Of a stretch of 64,000 bases of DNA, positions 48,281-59,126 are shown one piece after another. The stretch's first letter is position 1, and every line of letters begins with the position of its first letter. Origin of the DNA: Rhodocyclaceae bacterium (lineage in GTDB: Bacteria; Pseudomonadota; Gammaproteobacteria; Burkholderiales; Rhodocyclaceae). The stretch spans positions 393,353 through 457,352 of the forward strand of contig JACFMQ010000002.1 in the NCBI GenBank assembly GCA_019455325.1. The letters are read 5' to 3'. A model generated the notes under the pieces. The model did not search any database. It saw only the letters and a list, made by a program, of their open reading frames with translations, and had not been told where the DNA came from. The position numbers and the translations under genes were made by a program.

Positions 48281-48817
48281 CTATTTCATCCGCGACGGCA
48301 GCCGGATCGTCTCGCCGGCGACCATGAAGACGCCGCGGCCGCGGTGGTGCAGCGTGCGCGGCGCCGTCACCGCCGGATCGACCCAGGCGTGCACCACTTC
48401 GAGGACGAAGAAGCCGTAGCGGTTCACCGCCCGCGTATCGACGACGCGGCATTCGAGGCTGGCGTAGCACTCGTCGATCAGCGGCGCCGCGACCTTTTTC
48501 GCCGGCCGCGCGGTGAGGCCGAAGCGGGCGAACTTGTCGACCTCGGCGCCGGTCGTGTTGCCGCAGCCGACCACCTGTTCGGCGAGTTCGGCGGTCGGCA
48601 CGTTGAGCACGCATTCGCGCGAGCGCTTGATGCGGCCGTAGCTCCAGTCGCGGTTGCTGATCACGCAGCCGACCAGCGGCGGTTCGAATTCGAGCATGGT
48701 GTGCCAGGACATGGCCATCGCGTCCGGCCCGCCGCGGCCGTCGGTGGTGAGCAATACGACCGGGCCCGGTTCGAGCAGGGTATAGACCCGGGAAAGGGGA
48801 AAGCTGCGCTTGGCCAT
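48281..48817 (-). CDS. Flavin reductase-like FMN-binding protein
   Basis: A 178-residue protein of the flavin reductase-like (DIM6/NTAB) family: PVVLLTTDGRGGPDAMAMSWHTM, LVGCVISNRDWS, and ECVLNVPTAELAEQVVGCG. It is expected to bind FMN as a dimer. AGGAGG lies seven bases before the ATG. Substrate unknown. Confidence 0.88.
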   Translation of the reverse strand: MAKRSFPLSRVYTLLEPGPVVLLTTDGRGGPDAMAMSWHTMLEFEPPLVGCVISNRDWSYGRIKRSRECVLNVPTAELAEQVVGCGNTTGAEVDKFARFGLTARPAKKVAAPLIDECYASLECRVVDTRAVNRYGFFVLEVVHAWVDPAVTAPRTLHHRGRGVFMVAGETIRLPSRMK

Positions 48818-48876
48818 GATCCGCCCTCCTGTCGTCGACAACGGAAAGATTTTACGCCGTGCGGCGCCCAGGGCTC

Positions 48877-48908
48877 GCCGGATTCTCACTTCCATTCTAG
48901 AATCCGGC
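48877..48908. repeat. Perfect 10-bp inverted repeat between divergent genes
   Basis: GCCGGATTCT and AGAATCCGGC are separated by 12 bases in the 261-base gap between the flavin reductase and lipoprotein genes. No T-run follows, so it could be an operator or an RNA hairpin upstream of the lipoprotein operon. Confidence 0.55.
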
Positions 48909-49078
48909 TTGGCCATTGAGGCATTCACATGGGATTTCCAGTAAATCACGACGGAATTTCCTGGGACAGGCGCCGGCCGCGGTTCATGCTGAAGGAAACG
49001 ATTCGGCGCCTGGCGTCCATGCATCGATCGGTCGCGGCACGGGGACGCTCCATGAAAAAAAACCAAAGGAAAAACACT

Positions 49079-50638
49079 ATGTCGGAATATCTGCACTATC
49101 TCAGGCGGGCCGTCGGCCTGCTGTCGGCGGCGCTGCTGCTGGGCGGCTGTGCCGGCTATCAGGCCAAGGTCGCCGGCACCGTTGGCTCGGCCAAAGCCGG
49201 CCGCATCGATTTGGCGCTGGCGGAACTGGAAAAGAACAACACTGGGAAAGACAGGGATCTCCTCTATTACATGGAGAAGGGCGAACTGCTGCGCATGCAG
49301 GGCGACTTCGCTGCCAGCACGGCGGCCCTCGCCGAAGCCGACGCCAAGGTGCGCGAATGGGAGGAGGCGGTAAAGGCCGATCCGTCCAAGGTCATCGGCG
49401 ACATCGGCTCCTTCGTTCTCAACGATACGACGCGCCGCTACGACGGCCGCGACTACGAGAAGGTGTTTCTCAGCGTCCGCCTGGCGCAGAACCACATCGC
49501 CAGCGGCGACTGGGACGCCGCCCGCGTCGAGATCAAGAAGATGCACGAGCGTGAGGCCATCATCGCCGAGTTCCGCAGCAAGGAACTGGAAGAGGCAAAA
49601 AAGGGCGCCGAGGAGAAGGGTGTCGAGATTTCCTCGCCCAAGGAAATCGCCGGCTATCCGGTCGATACGCTGAACGCACCGGAGGTGCTGGCCCTCAAGA
49701 ACGCCTATGAATCGGCCGTGGCCAACTATCTGGCCGGTTTCGTCTACGAGGCGCTGGGCGAACCCTCGCTCGCCGCCGCCGGCTACCGCAAGGCGATCGA
49801 GATGCGCGGCGGAAACACGCCGTTGATCGAGGAGGCGCTGAAGAATCTCGACGGCAGCAGGACGAGGTTGCTCGCCGCCGGAGTCGACACGCTATTCGTC
49901 GTCGAAACCGGTAACGCGCCGGCCATCGCCTCGCGCATGCTGCCCATCCCCCTGCCGATTCCGGGCAAGAACGGCCTGCGCGTGGTCATGACACCGATCT
50001 CCTGGCCGGTGGTGCAGGAGAACGAGTTGCTCGCATCGCCTGCGCAACTCCGGATCAACGACACAACAGTGCCGCTGACCGCGATGACCAGCATCGACCA
50101 CATGGCCCGCCGCGCCATTTCTGACGAGATGCCGGGCATCATCGCCCGTTCCTCCATCCGTGCCATCGTCAAGGGTGCCACCCAGGCGGCCATCCAGGAC
50201 AACGCGGGCGGCGTCGGCGGCGCCGTGCTCAGTCTGGTCGCCGGCATTGCCGCCGTCGCCACCGAACAGGCGGACGAACGCGCCTGGCGCCTGTTGCCGA
50301 ACGGCTTCGCGGTCGGTCGCGCCATCCTGCCTTTCGGTTCGCACAGGCTGACCGTGGATTCACCGCTCGGCCCGGTGACTCGCGACATCCAGCTCTCCGG
50401 CAAGTACGCCCTGGTTTCCGTACGCCATTCCGGCCCCGCCGTCTATCTGGCACAGACACCGTTCAACCCGCTGCTGGAACCGCCGAAGATCGCCCCGGCA
50501 GAACCGGTCGTTCCGGTCGAGACCGCCGCGCCGGTAGCCTCGGCCAAGGCTGGCGGGAAAGCAGTAAAATCGAAGACGGCTCCCGCCGCCAAGGCAAAGA
50601 CGGCCTCCCAGACCCCGCAAAGCAGGAGAACACAATGA
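49079..50638 (+). CDS. COG3014-like envelope lipoprotein
   Basis: A 519-residue lipoprotein. The signal peptide ends in a lipobox (ALLLGGC), followed by a helical, TPR-like region (about residues 30-280), then a beta-rich domain, and a low-complexity Ala/Lys/Pro tail. The mature Cys should be lipidated. AAAGGA nine bases before the ATG at 49079 is chosen; an ATG nine codons earlier is possible. Function unknown. It overlaps the next gene by four bases and heads a cassette with ycfL, lpoB and a CsgG-like gene. Confidence 0.82.
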   Translation: MSEYLHYLRRAVGLLSAALLLGGCAGYQAKVAGTVGSAKAGRIDLALAELEKNNTGKDRDLLYYMEKGELLRMQGDFAASTAALAEADAKVREWEEAVKADPSKVIGDIGSFVLNDTTRRYDGRDYEKVFLSVRLAQNHIASGDWDAARVEIKKMHEREAIIAEFRSKELEEAKKGAEEKGVEISSPKEIAGYPVDTLNAPEVLALKNAYESAVANYLAGFVYEALGEPSLAAAGYRKAIEMRGGNTPLIEEALKNLDGSRTRLLAAGVDTLFVVETGNAPAIASRMLPIPLPIPGKNGLRVVMTPISWPVVQENELLASPAQLRINDTTVPLTAMTSIDHMARRAISDEMPGIIARSSIRAIVKGATQAAIQDNAGGVGGAVLSLVAGIAAVATEQADERAWRLLPNGFAVGRAILPFGSHRLTVDSPLGPVTRDIQLSGKYALVSVRHSGPAVYLAQTPFNPLLEPPKIAPAEPVVPVETAAPVASAKAGGKAVKSKTAPAAKAKTASQTPQSRRTQ

Positions 50639-51042
50639 AACGTCCCGCCCTGACCGGCGCCGCCCTGCTTCTGGCCGGCGCCCTGTTCGCCGGCAGCGCC
50701 GGCGCGCAGACCATCGCCTCCAAGCTGGAGCACATGGGCGAGAGCTCCCATGTCCAGGTTGCCGGGCTGATAGCCCGCGAACGCAACGGTTTCCTTGCGC
50801 TGCAGATGGAGTTGAAGAACACCGACAACGAGCCGCGCCGCGTCTTCTGGCGCGTCAAGTGGCTGGACGACACCGGCTTCCAGGTCTGGGACGAGGAGGC
50901 ATGGAAACCGCTGCTGCTCCAGGGCAGCGCGCGCCAGAACGTGCAGATCGCCGCGCCGACGCCGAAGGCCCGCGACTTCCGCATCCAGCTCAACGCCGAG
51001 GACAACGCCCTCTTTCCGTCGGGCAACACGCAGAATCCCTGA
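50635..51042 (+). CDS. YcfL-like periplasmic protein (DUF1425)
   Basis: A 135-residue secreted protein with a signal peptide (MKRPALTGAALLLAGALFAG). The region NGFLALQMELKNTDNEPRRVFWRVKWLDDTGFQVWDEEAW resembles YcfL/DUF1425. In E. coli ycfL is next to lpoB, as here. It lacks the lipobox cysteine of some homologues. Four-base overlap with the upstream gene. Confidence 0.82.
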   Translation: MKRPALTGAALLLAGALFAGSAGAQTIASKLEHMGESSHVQVAGLIARERNGFLALQMELKNTDNEPRRVFWRVKWLDDTGFQVWDEEAWKPLLLQGSARQNVQIAAPTPKARDFRIQLNAEDNALFPSGNTQNP

Positions 51043-51083
51043 TCGCACCGCCCACCGCTCATCTCTTCGTAAAGGACCACCAC

Positions 51084-51692
51084 GTGAATACCCGCAAAAC
51101 ATCCTTCTCCTCGCTTGGCGCCGCTGCTGCCGCCGCCCTGCTGCTGAGCGCCTGCGCCACCGTCTCGCCGACCGTCGGCTCCGGCAACGTCACCTACGGC
51201 GACGCCAAGGCCGTCGAGCAGGTCACCAACCAGTTCGGCTCGACCGATTTGCAGATGATCGCCGAAACGATGGCGCGCTCGCTGGCCCAGTCCTACGCCG
51301 GTGCACAGACCAAGCCGCTGGTCACGATCGCCGACGTCAAGAACAAGACCAGCGAATTCATCGACACCCGCTCGATCACCGATTCGATCCGCACCCAGTT
51401 GCTGAAGAGCGGCACTTTCCGTTTCGCCACCGACATCGACGGCATGAAGAACCAGACCGACGAACTGGCCCGCCAGAACCAATCCGGCCTCTACAAGAAG
51501 CAGGGAAGCGCCAAGATGGGCAAGATGCAGGGCGCGCAATACCGCATCGAGGGCAACATCACCTCGATCGTCAAGCGCAACGCCGACCTGACGGACGTCT
51601 ATTACAAGTTCAGCCTGATGATGACCGACATCGAGAGCGGCACCATCGACTGGGCCGACGAGAAAGAAATCCGCAAGACGACCCGGCGCTGA
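51084..51692 (+). CDS. lpoB: Penicillin-binding protein activator LpoB
   Basis: A 202-residue outer-membrane lipoprotein with a lipobox (LLLSAC at about residues 20-25), a short linker and the C-terminal LpoB domain (TIADVKNKTSEFIDTRSITDSI; GQYRIEGNIT-like region; DVYYKFSLMMTDIESG). LpoB proteins reach through peptidoglycan to activate PBP1B. A GTG start at 51084 has AAAGGA about eight bases upstream. The N-terminal linker is short, as in other betaproteobacteria. Confidence 0.85.
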   Translation: MNTRKTSFSSLGAAAAAALLLSACATVSPTVGSGNVTYGDAKAVEQVTNQFGSTDLQMIAETMARSLAQSYAGAQTKPLVTIADVKNKTSEFIDTRSITDSIRTQLLKSGTFRFATDIDGMKNQTDELARQNQSGLYKKQGSAKMGKMQGAQYRIEGNITSIVKRNADLTDVYYKFSLMMTDIESGTIDWADEKEIRKTTRR

Positions 51693-51725
51693 CCGGCGGC
51701 GCCGCCGGACAACCAAGGAGCCATC

Positions 51726-52553
51726 ATGCTATCGACACTGAAACGCATCGCCGCCGTCTGTCTCGGCGCATCGCTGCCGCTCTTCGCCCAGGCCGAGTCG
51801 CCGAAGATCGCGGTCACCGACCTTTCCTACGAGGAAACGGTGCGTGGCTACTTCCAGAACATCGAGTACAAGGGCAAGTACCGCGCCTCGTCTTCGGAAA
51901 GCGCCCGTTCCAGCGACTTCTCGGACTCCGCCTCCTCCCGCTCGCGGGAAAGCGGCGAAGTCTCGTTCAAGTCGACCACCGGCTACGAGGTGTACATCGA
52001 CCGCGGCGAACTGCGCAAATTCACCGGCGACATCAAGGGCGAACTGTTGAAGAGCGGCTACCGCGTCGTCCAGGGCAAGCCATGGACGGCGCAGAACACC
52101 GAGAAGCTCTACGACATCATCGGCCGCATCAAGCAGGGCTACTACCCGGGCGCCAACTACGTCCTCTGGGGGACGATCACCAACGTCGAGTTCCGCCGCG
52201 ACGACAACCCGGTGCAGGGCAGCAACCACGTCTCGCATGCGCTGTCGCTCGAACTGGTCGCCGAGTTCTCGCTGATCGACACCAAGACCTACGAGGTGAA
52301 GGCAGCGTTCACGGCGATGGGAGAAGGCTCCGACGTCAAGCTCGGGTCGGCGGGCACCCGCCTGACGCTCAACCGCAGCAAGGTCATGTTCGAAGTCGCC
52401 AAATCGCTCGGCGAAGCCGTCGCCCAGGAAGTCGACAACCAGTTCGGCGAAGGCGGCGAAGCGCGCGGCAACCGCCGCGAGGGTCGGCGCGACGCGCGCG
52501 GCGGGCAGGGCGAGCCGGCCGGCGGCGAAGAAAAGGTCATCATCTATCGCTGA
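51726..52553 (+). CDS. CsgG/LpoB-superfamily periplasmic protein, function unknown
   Basis: A 275-residue secreted protein with a signal peptide (to AQA|ESP). The mature protein has a CsgG-like layout (SPKIAVTDLSYEETV; LWGTITNVEFRRDD; SLIDTKTYEVKAAF) and a Ser-rich insert (about residues 55-80) plus a charged Gly/Arg-rich C-terminus. It lacks a lipobox. It follows lpoB by 33 bases and is probably co-transcribed; I infer an envelope role from context only. Confidence 0.75.
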   Translation: MLSTLKRIAAVCLGASLPLFAQAESPKIAVTDLSYEETVRGYFQNIEYKGKYRASSSESARSSDFSDSASSRSRESGEVSFKSTTGYEVYIDRGELRKFTGDIKGELLKSGYRVVQGKPWTAQNTEKLYDIIGRIKQGYYPGANYVLWGTITNVEFRRDDNPVQGSNHVSHALSLELVAEFSLIDTKTYEVKAAFTAMGEGSDVKLGSAGTRLTLNRSKVMFEVAKSLGEAVAQEVDNQFGEGGEARGNRREGRRDARGGQGEPAGGEEKVIIYR

Positions 52554-52580
52554 TCCGGCCTCGGGTCGCGGTTCGGGAGC

Positions 52581-52609
52581 GGGGCGCGCCATGCGCCCTG
52601 CCCCTTTTT
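52581..52609 (+). terminator. Terminator after the lipoprotein cassette
   Basis: GGGGCGCGC and GCGC...GCCCC form a hairpin with a small bulge, followed by five T residues, 28 bases after the last stop. Confidence 0.6.
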
Positions 52610-52649
52610 CATGGCGGCAGCGCCGCCGATGAAAATGCGGGTGCCGAAG

Positions 52650-53366
52650 TCAGAACGGCGCCGGGCAGGAAAAGGCTAGGCGCCGGCCGTCCGCGGGGTG
52701 GGCGAAGGCGAGGCAGTCGGCGTGCAGCAGCAGGCGCGCCGCCTTGGCCCGCGCCGGCGCCGGCGCATAGAGCGCGTCGCCGAGGATCGGATGGCCGATG
52801 GCCATGAGATGCACGCGCAACTGGTGCGAGCGGCCGGTTTCCGGTTCGAGCGCGAGGCGCGCGGCGCCGCGCACCGGGTCGCGCGCGAGCACGCGCCAGC
52901 GCGTCAGCGCCGGCTTGCCGGAAAGCGGGTCGACCTTCTGCCGCGGACGGTTCGGCCAGTCGGCGGCGAGCGGCAGGGCGATCGTTCCCGCGTCCGCCGC
53001 CGGCAGGCCGTCGACCACCGCCGCGTAGCCCTTCTCGACCTCGCGCCGCTGGAAGGCGAGGCTCAGCGCGCGGTGCATGGCGGCGCCGCGGGCGAGCACG
53101 ATCAGCCCCGAGGTCTCCATGTCCAGCCGGTGCACGATCAGCGCATCGGGGTAGCGCTCGCGCAGCCGGCGGACGAGGCAGTCGTCCTTGCCCGGCCCGC
53201 GCCCCGGCACCGAGAGCAGGCCGGCGGGCTTGTCGACGACGAGCAGCGCGTCGTCGGCGTGCAGCAGCCGGCCGAAGCCGGCGTCGGCCGGCGGCGCGTA
53301 GGGCGGCGGCGGCGGAACGGCGTCCGCCAGGCGGCCGCACGCAGAGGGCGCCGGAGCGTCAGGCAT
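52650..53366 (-). CDS. RluA-family pseudouridine synthase
   Basis: A 238-residue enzyme with the catalytic motif VHRLDMETSGLIVLARG and supporting blocks LLVVDKPAGLLSVPGR and LRVHLMAIGHPILGD. There is no S4 domain, so it is of the RluA type, acting on rRNA and tRNA uridines. The N-terminus is proline-rich and short. Which RNA it modifies is not visible from the sequence. Confidence 0.9.
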   Translation of the reverse strand: MPDAPAPSACGRLADAVPPPPPYAPPADAGFGRLLHADDALLVVDKPAGLLSVPGRGPGKDDCLVRRLRERYPDALIVHRLDMETSGLIVLARGAAMHRALSLAFQRREVEKGYAAVVDGLPAADAGTIALPLAADWPNRPRQKVDPLSGKPALTRWRVLARDPVRGAARLALEPETGRSHQLRVHLMAIGHPILGDALYAPAPARAKAARLLLHADCLAFAHPADGRRLAFSCPAPF

Positions 53367-53385
53367 CGGCCGGCGCGGGGAGGGT

Positions 53386-53829
53386 TCAGGTGCCGGCCCG
53401 GCGGGCCGGCGCGCTTGCCGGGGGCTCGCCGCCGGCGCGCATCGATTTCATGTAGGCGGCGTATTCCCGGTCCGCCGTCAGGATGTGGTCGTGAATCCAG
53501 CCGCCGATCAATCGCCGGGTCTCGTCGGCGGTCTCGTCCAGGCTCATGTCCATGGCTCTAGACAACAGATCGACGAGCATCCGGCGGCATTCGACGTGCT
53601 GCCGGCGATGCGCGTCCAGCCCCGGAAAGCCGCACGCAGCCATCATCTCCTCTTCTTCCCGGAAGTGCGTCTTGACATGGTCGCAGAGGATGGCCAGCGA
53701 CTTCATCATGCGGATCTGGTCGCTGCCTTCGTCGAAGGCGGCGGCGAGTTCGAAGATCCGCCGGTGCTGCAGATCGATCCGCGGTACGTCGAACTCGATG
53801 ATCGACCAATGATTGGCGGCGATGTCCAT
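53386..53829 (-). CDS. Bacteriohemerythrin
   Basis: A 147-residue cytoplasmic di-iron oxygen-binding protein. Expected ligands are visible in order: a first His (NHWSIIEFD), His in DLQHRRIFE, HVKTHFREEEEMM, HRRQHVE and the His-Asp set HDHILTAD. Bacteriohemerythrins deliver or sense oxygen, and some respond to NO. It starts 17 bases after alaS, so it is likely in the same transcript. Confidence 0.92.
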   Translation of the reverse strand: MDIAANHWSIIEFDVPRIDLQHRRIFELAAAFDEGSDQIRMMKSLAILCDHVKTHFREEEEMMAACGFPGLDAHRRQHVECRRMLVDLLSRAMDMSLDETADETRRLIGGWIHDHILTADREYAAYMKSMRAGGEPPASAPARRAGT

Positions 53830-53846
53830 GGAGTCGCGGCGGCGCG

Positions 53847-56468
<2,622 letters not shown>

Positions 56469-57126
56469 CGTCTGGAGCCCGGAGAGTGGCCCGGTGCGGG
56501 CGGCAAATTGGCAAGGCGGCGATTTTACAGGAGAAAAACGCGTCCCGCCGCACCGCCGGACGGCGCGCCGCGGGGCCCGGCGGAAACGTCCGGCGCGCAG
56601 GATGCGCGGAGAATGCAAAGATGTTTTTACATTTGCCTTTCCGCCGCGCCCCGCTCCTGCCGGCGGCGGGCGCCGTCCGCCCGACCGGCCCGGCGAACCG
56701 GCGGCGGCGCGGCCCCGCGCCGCCGTACCGCTGTGCGCCATGCAGACCTGAGAAAATGATGCCGCCATTCCGATATCTGGCAAAGCGCCGGATTTCCGGC
56801 AAAAAACGCCCGTAAACGGCCGCGGACGGGCTCGCCGCCGCACGGCGGACGAATCGGCGCCGCGCCGGCCCGAGACGGGGCACATCCCTTGGTGCTTGTA
56901 AAAATTCATCACTACATGATGGGAATCAGGAACCTTTGCGCTGCCGGAGCGGTCGGTTTGCCGAGTTACTTCCGAAAAAACAGGAAACCCCTATTTATCG
57001 GAAAAGATGACTGTGCTAGCTTCTTGAGATTGTCCGGCTTCCGTGAATAAAGCGGAGGATCGGCGCGAGAGTTACCCCCCGCCCCATAAAAATGTTTCAA
57101 AAATGTCTCAAAGGGAGTCGAAGGTA
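56469..57126. other. 658-base intergenic region between alaS and the chemotaxis operon
   Basis: No gene is supported. The region is divergent and should contain the promoters of alaS and cheY. A possible sigma-70 promoter for cheY is TTGAGA (57024-57029) with ATAAAG 17 bases later (57047-57052). TTCCGA (about 56970) and TCGGAA (about 56998) form a weak inverted repeat. Confidence 0.45.
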
Positions 57127-57492
57127 GTGAAAACGATATTTCTGGTGGATGACTCGGCCACCATTCTCCTCAGCATTTCCAACATTCTTGCCAAAGCCGG
57201 ATTCGCCACCGAAAAAGCGGCCAGCGGCGAGGAAGCGCTCAAGAAGTTCCAGTCCGGCGTCAAGGTCGATCTGCTGATGACCGACCTGAACATGCCGGGC
57301 ATGAACGGCATCGACCTCATCAAGGAAGTCCGCAGGCTGCCGAATTACCGGTTCATGCCGATCCTTTTCCTGACCACCGAATCGCAGCAGTCGCGCAAGA
57401 TGGAAGCGAAGGCCGCCGGCGCGTCGGGATGGATCGTCAAGCCGGCGACGGCGGACGAATTGCTCAACACCATCAAGCTGGTTCTTCGCTAG
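57127..57492 (+). CDS. cheY: CheY-type single-domain response regulator
   Basis: A 121-residue stand-alone receiver domain: [13 protein letters not shown] (acidic pair), phosphoacceptor Asp in [13 protein letters not shown], Thr in FLTTES and Lys in GWIVKPA. The GTG at 57127 has GGGAG nine bases upstream and gives the normal CheY length; an ATG at 57103 would add eight residues with no ribosome site. It is first in a chemotaxis operon and should relay the CheA signal to flagella or pili. Confidence 0.9.
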   Translation: MKTIFLVDDSATILLSISNILAKAGFATEKAASGEEALKKFQSGVKVDLLMTDLNMPGMNGIDLIKEVRRLPNYRFMPILFLTTESQQSRKMEAKAAGASGWIVKPATADELLNTIKLVLR

Positions 57493-57502
57493 GAGCTGCG
57501 CC

Positions 57503-58798
57503 ATGTCGCATAGCGACCTGATGAGGCGGGCCCTGTTGACGGCGGTGCTCGTCGCGGCCGGCGCCTTCGTCACCGTCTATTACCTGAATCCCTGGTTCGA
57601 GGGGTCCTTCCTGCCAAGGCTCGGTCTGACCGCGCCGGCCGGCAACGCGGTCGGCGCGGCGCTCATCGTCTTCGCCAGCTACGTCGGGCAGCGCATGGTT
57701 TCGCTGGCCTTCTACCGCGACCTGGCGTTCGGCCTGGAGAACATGGACAAGGCGATCTCGGACAAGGTGAGCGACATCGGCATGGTCGGCCACGAGGTGG
57801 CGCATGAACTGGAGCAGGTGCGCGCGTACAACGACGTGCTGCGCGGCCAGTTGAACGACATCGTGAACGAGACGGAAAAGGCAGCCTACGACATCACCGA
57901 GCGCCTGCAGTCGATCGACGCGGTGGTGACGAAGCTCGACGCCTTCGTCATCCAGACGGCCGACACCTCGACGAGCATCGCCGCCGACTCGGAAAGCAGC
58001 ATCGCCGACAACCAGAAGCTGATCAAGCGCATGGACGACTACATCCGCAAGCGCATCAACGAGGCTGCGGCGGACCAGCAGCGCATCGAGCACGTCGCGC
58101 GCCAGGCGCAGGATCTCGGTTCGCTGGTCCAGTTGATCAAGGGCATCGCCGGTCAGACCAACCTGCTGGCCCTGAACGCCGCCATCGAGGCGGCACGCGC
58201 CGGCGAGGCCGGCCGCGGCTTCGCCGTGGTTGCCGACGAGGTGCGGAAGCTCTCCTCGGAAACCGAGGTCGCGGTCAGCAAGATCAACGAAGGCATCCAT
58301 TCCGTCGCCGAGTCGATCCGCCAGCAGTTCGAGGACAAGCTCTCGAACAGCCAGGTCGACGAGGAGCGGGCGGCGCTGATGCGCTTCGCCGAGCAGTTGT
58401 CCACGCTCGGCGGCGGCTACCAGCAGCTGCTGGAACACGACCTGCACGTGCTGAAGACGGTCAAGGATTCGAGCGGCGAACTGGCCCGCATGTTCATGGA
58501 CGTGCTGGCCAGCGTCCAGTTCCAGGACATCACGCGCCAGCAGATCGAGCAGGTGCAGCGGGCGCTCTACCGGCTCGACGCGCACTGCGCGACGCTGTCC
58601 CAGCGCATCCTCGCCGTCGAGGACCAGAATTTCAGCTACACCCCGCTCAGCGAGCACCTCGACCAGCTCTACGGCAGCTACGTCATGGACACCCAGCGCG
58701 AGACGCACCGCGAGTCGCTGCGCGGCGCCGGCGAAGGCGCACCGTCCGCGCCGCCCGCGAAGAGCGGCGGCGCATCGCAGAAAATCGAACTCTTCTGA
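57503..58798 (+). CDS. Methyl-accepting chemotaxis protein with short membrane anchor
   Basis: A 431-residue protein with two hydrophobic segments near the N-terminus (about residues 8-27 and 45-65) and no sizeable periplasmic domain. The rest is a coiled-coil signalling domain with [20 protein letters not shown]. It probably senses an internal or membrane signal. The C-terminus ends in a low-complexity stretch, then QKIELF. It lies 10 bases after cheY. Confidence 0.9.
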   Translation: MSHSDLMRRALLTAVLVAAGAFVTVYYLNPWFEGSFLPRLGLTAPAGNAVGAALIVFASYVGQRMVSLAFYRDLAFGLENMDKAISDKVSDIGMVGHEVAHELEQVRAYNDVLRGQLNDIVNETEKAAYDITERLQSIDAVVTKLDAFVIQTADTSTSIAADSESSIADNQKLIKRMDDYIRKRINEAAADQQRIEHVARQAQDLGSLVQLIKGIAGQTNLLALNAAIEAARAGEAGRGFAVVADEVRKLSSETEVAVSKINEGIHSVAESIRQQFEDKLSNSQVDEERAALMRFAEQLSTLGGGYQQLLEHDLHVLKTVKDSSGELARMFMDVLASVQFQDITRQQIEQVQRALYRLDAHCATLSQRILAVEDQNFSYTPLSEHLDQLYGSYVMDTQRETHRESLRGAGEGAPSAPPAKSGGASQKIELF

Positions 58799-58812
58799 CT
58801 CCGGAGGCCGGC

Positions 58813-59118
58813 ATGGCGACACCGACACGACTGTGCATCACCGAGGATCTCACCATCTACCATGCCATGGAGCAGAAGCAGCAGCTCATGAACGCGCTGG
58901 AAGCCGCCGAGGCGCTGGAGCTCGACCTGTCGCACGTGGCCGAGATCGACACCGCCGGCCTGCAACTGCTGATGCTGGCCAAGCGCGAGGCCGGGCGCCT
59001 GGACCGGCGGATGGACATCGTCGCCCATAGCCCGACCGTCCGCGAGACGATCGACTTCTGCAATCTGGCGGGCTTCTTCGGCGATCCGGTGATCATCACC
59101 GCCCGCGAACAGGTCTGA
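58813..59118 (+). CDS. STAS-domain protein
   Basis: A 101-residue anti-anti-sigma-factor-like domain (EALELDLSHVAEIDTAGLQLLMLAKR, with the conserved region around DTAGLQLL). Such proteins occur in some chemotaxis operons and in type IV pilus signalling. The usual phosphorylatable residue would be near the DTAG turn, where Thr replaces Ser. Its partner is unknown. It lies between the MCP and cheA genes, eight bases before cheA. Confidence 0.85.
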   Translation: MATPTRLCITEDLTIYHAMEQKQQLMNALEAAEALELDLSHVAEIDTAGLQLLMLAKREAGRLDRRMDIVAHSPTVRETIDFCNLAGFFGDPVIITAREQV

Positions 59119-59126
59119 GGCCGGCC

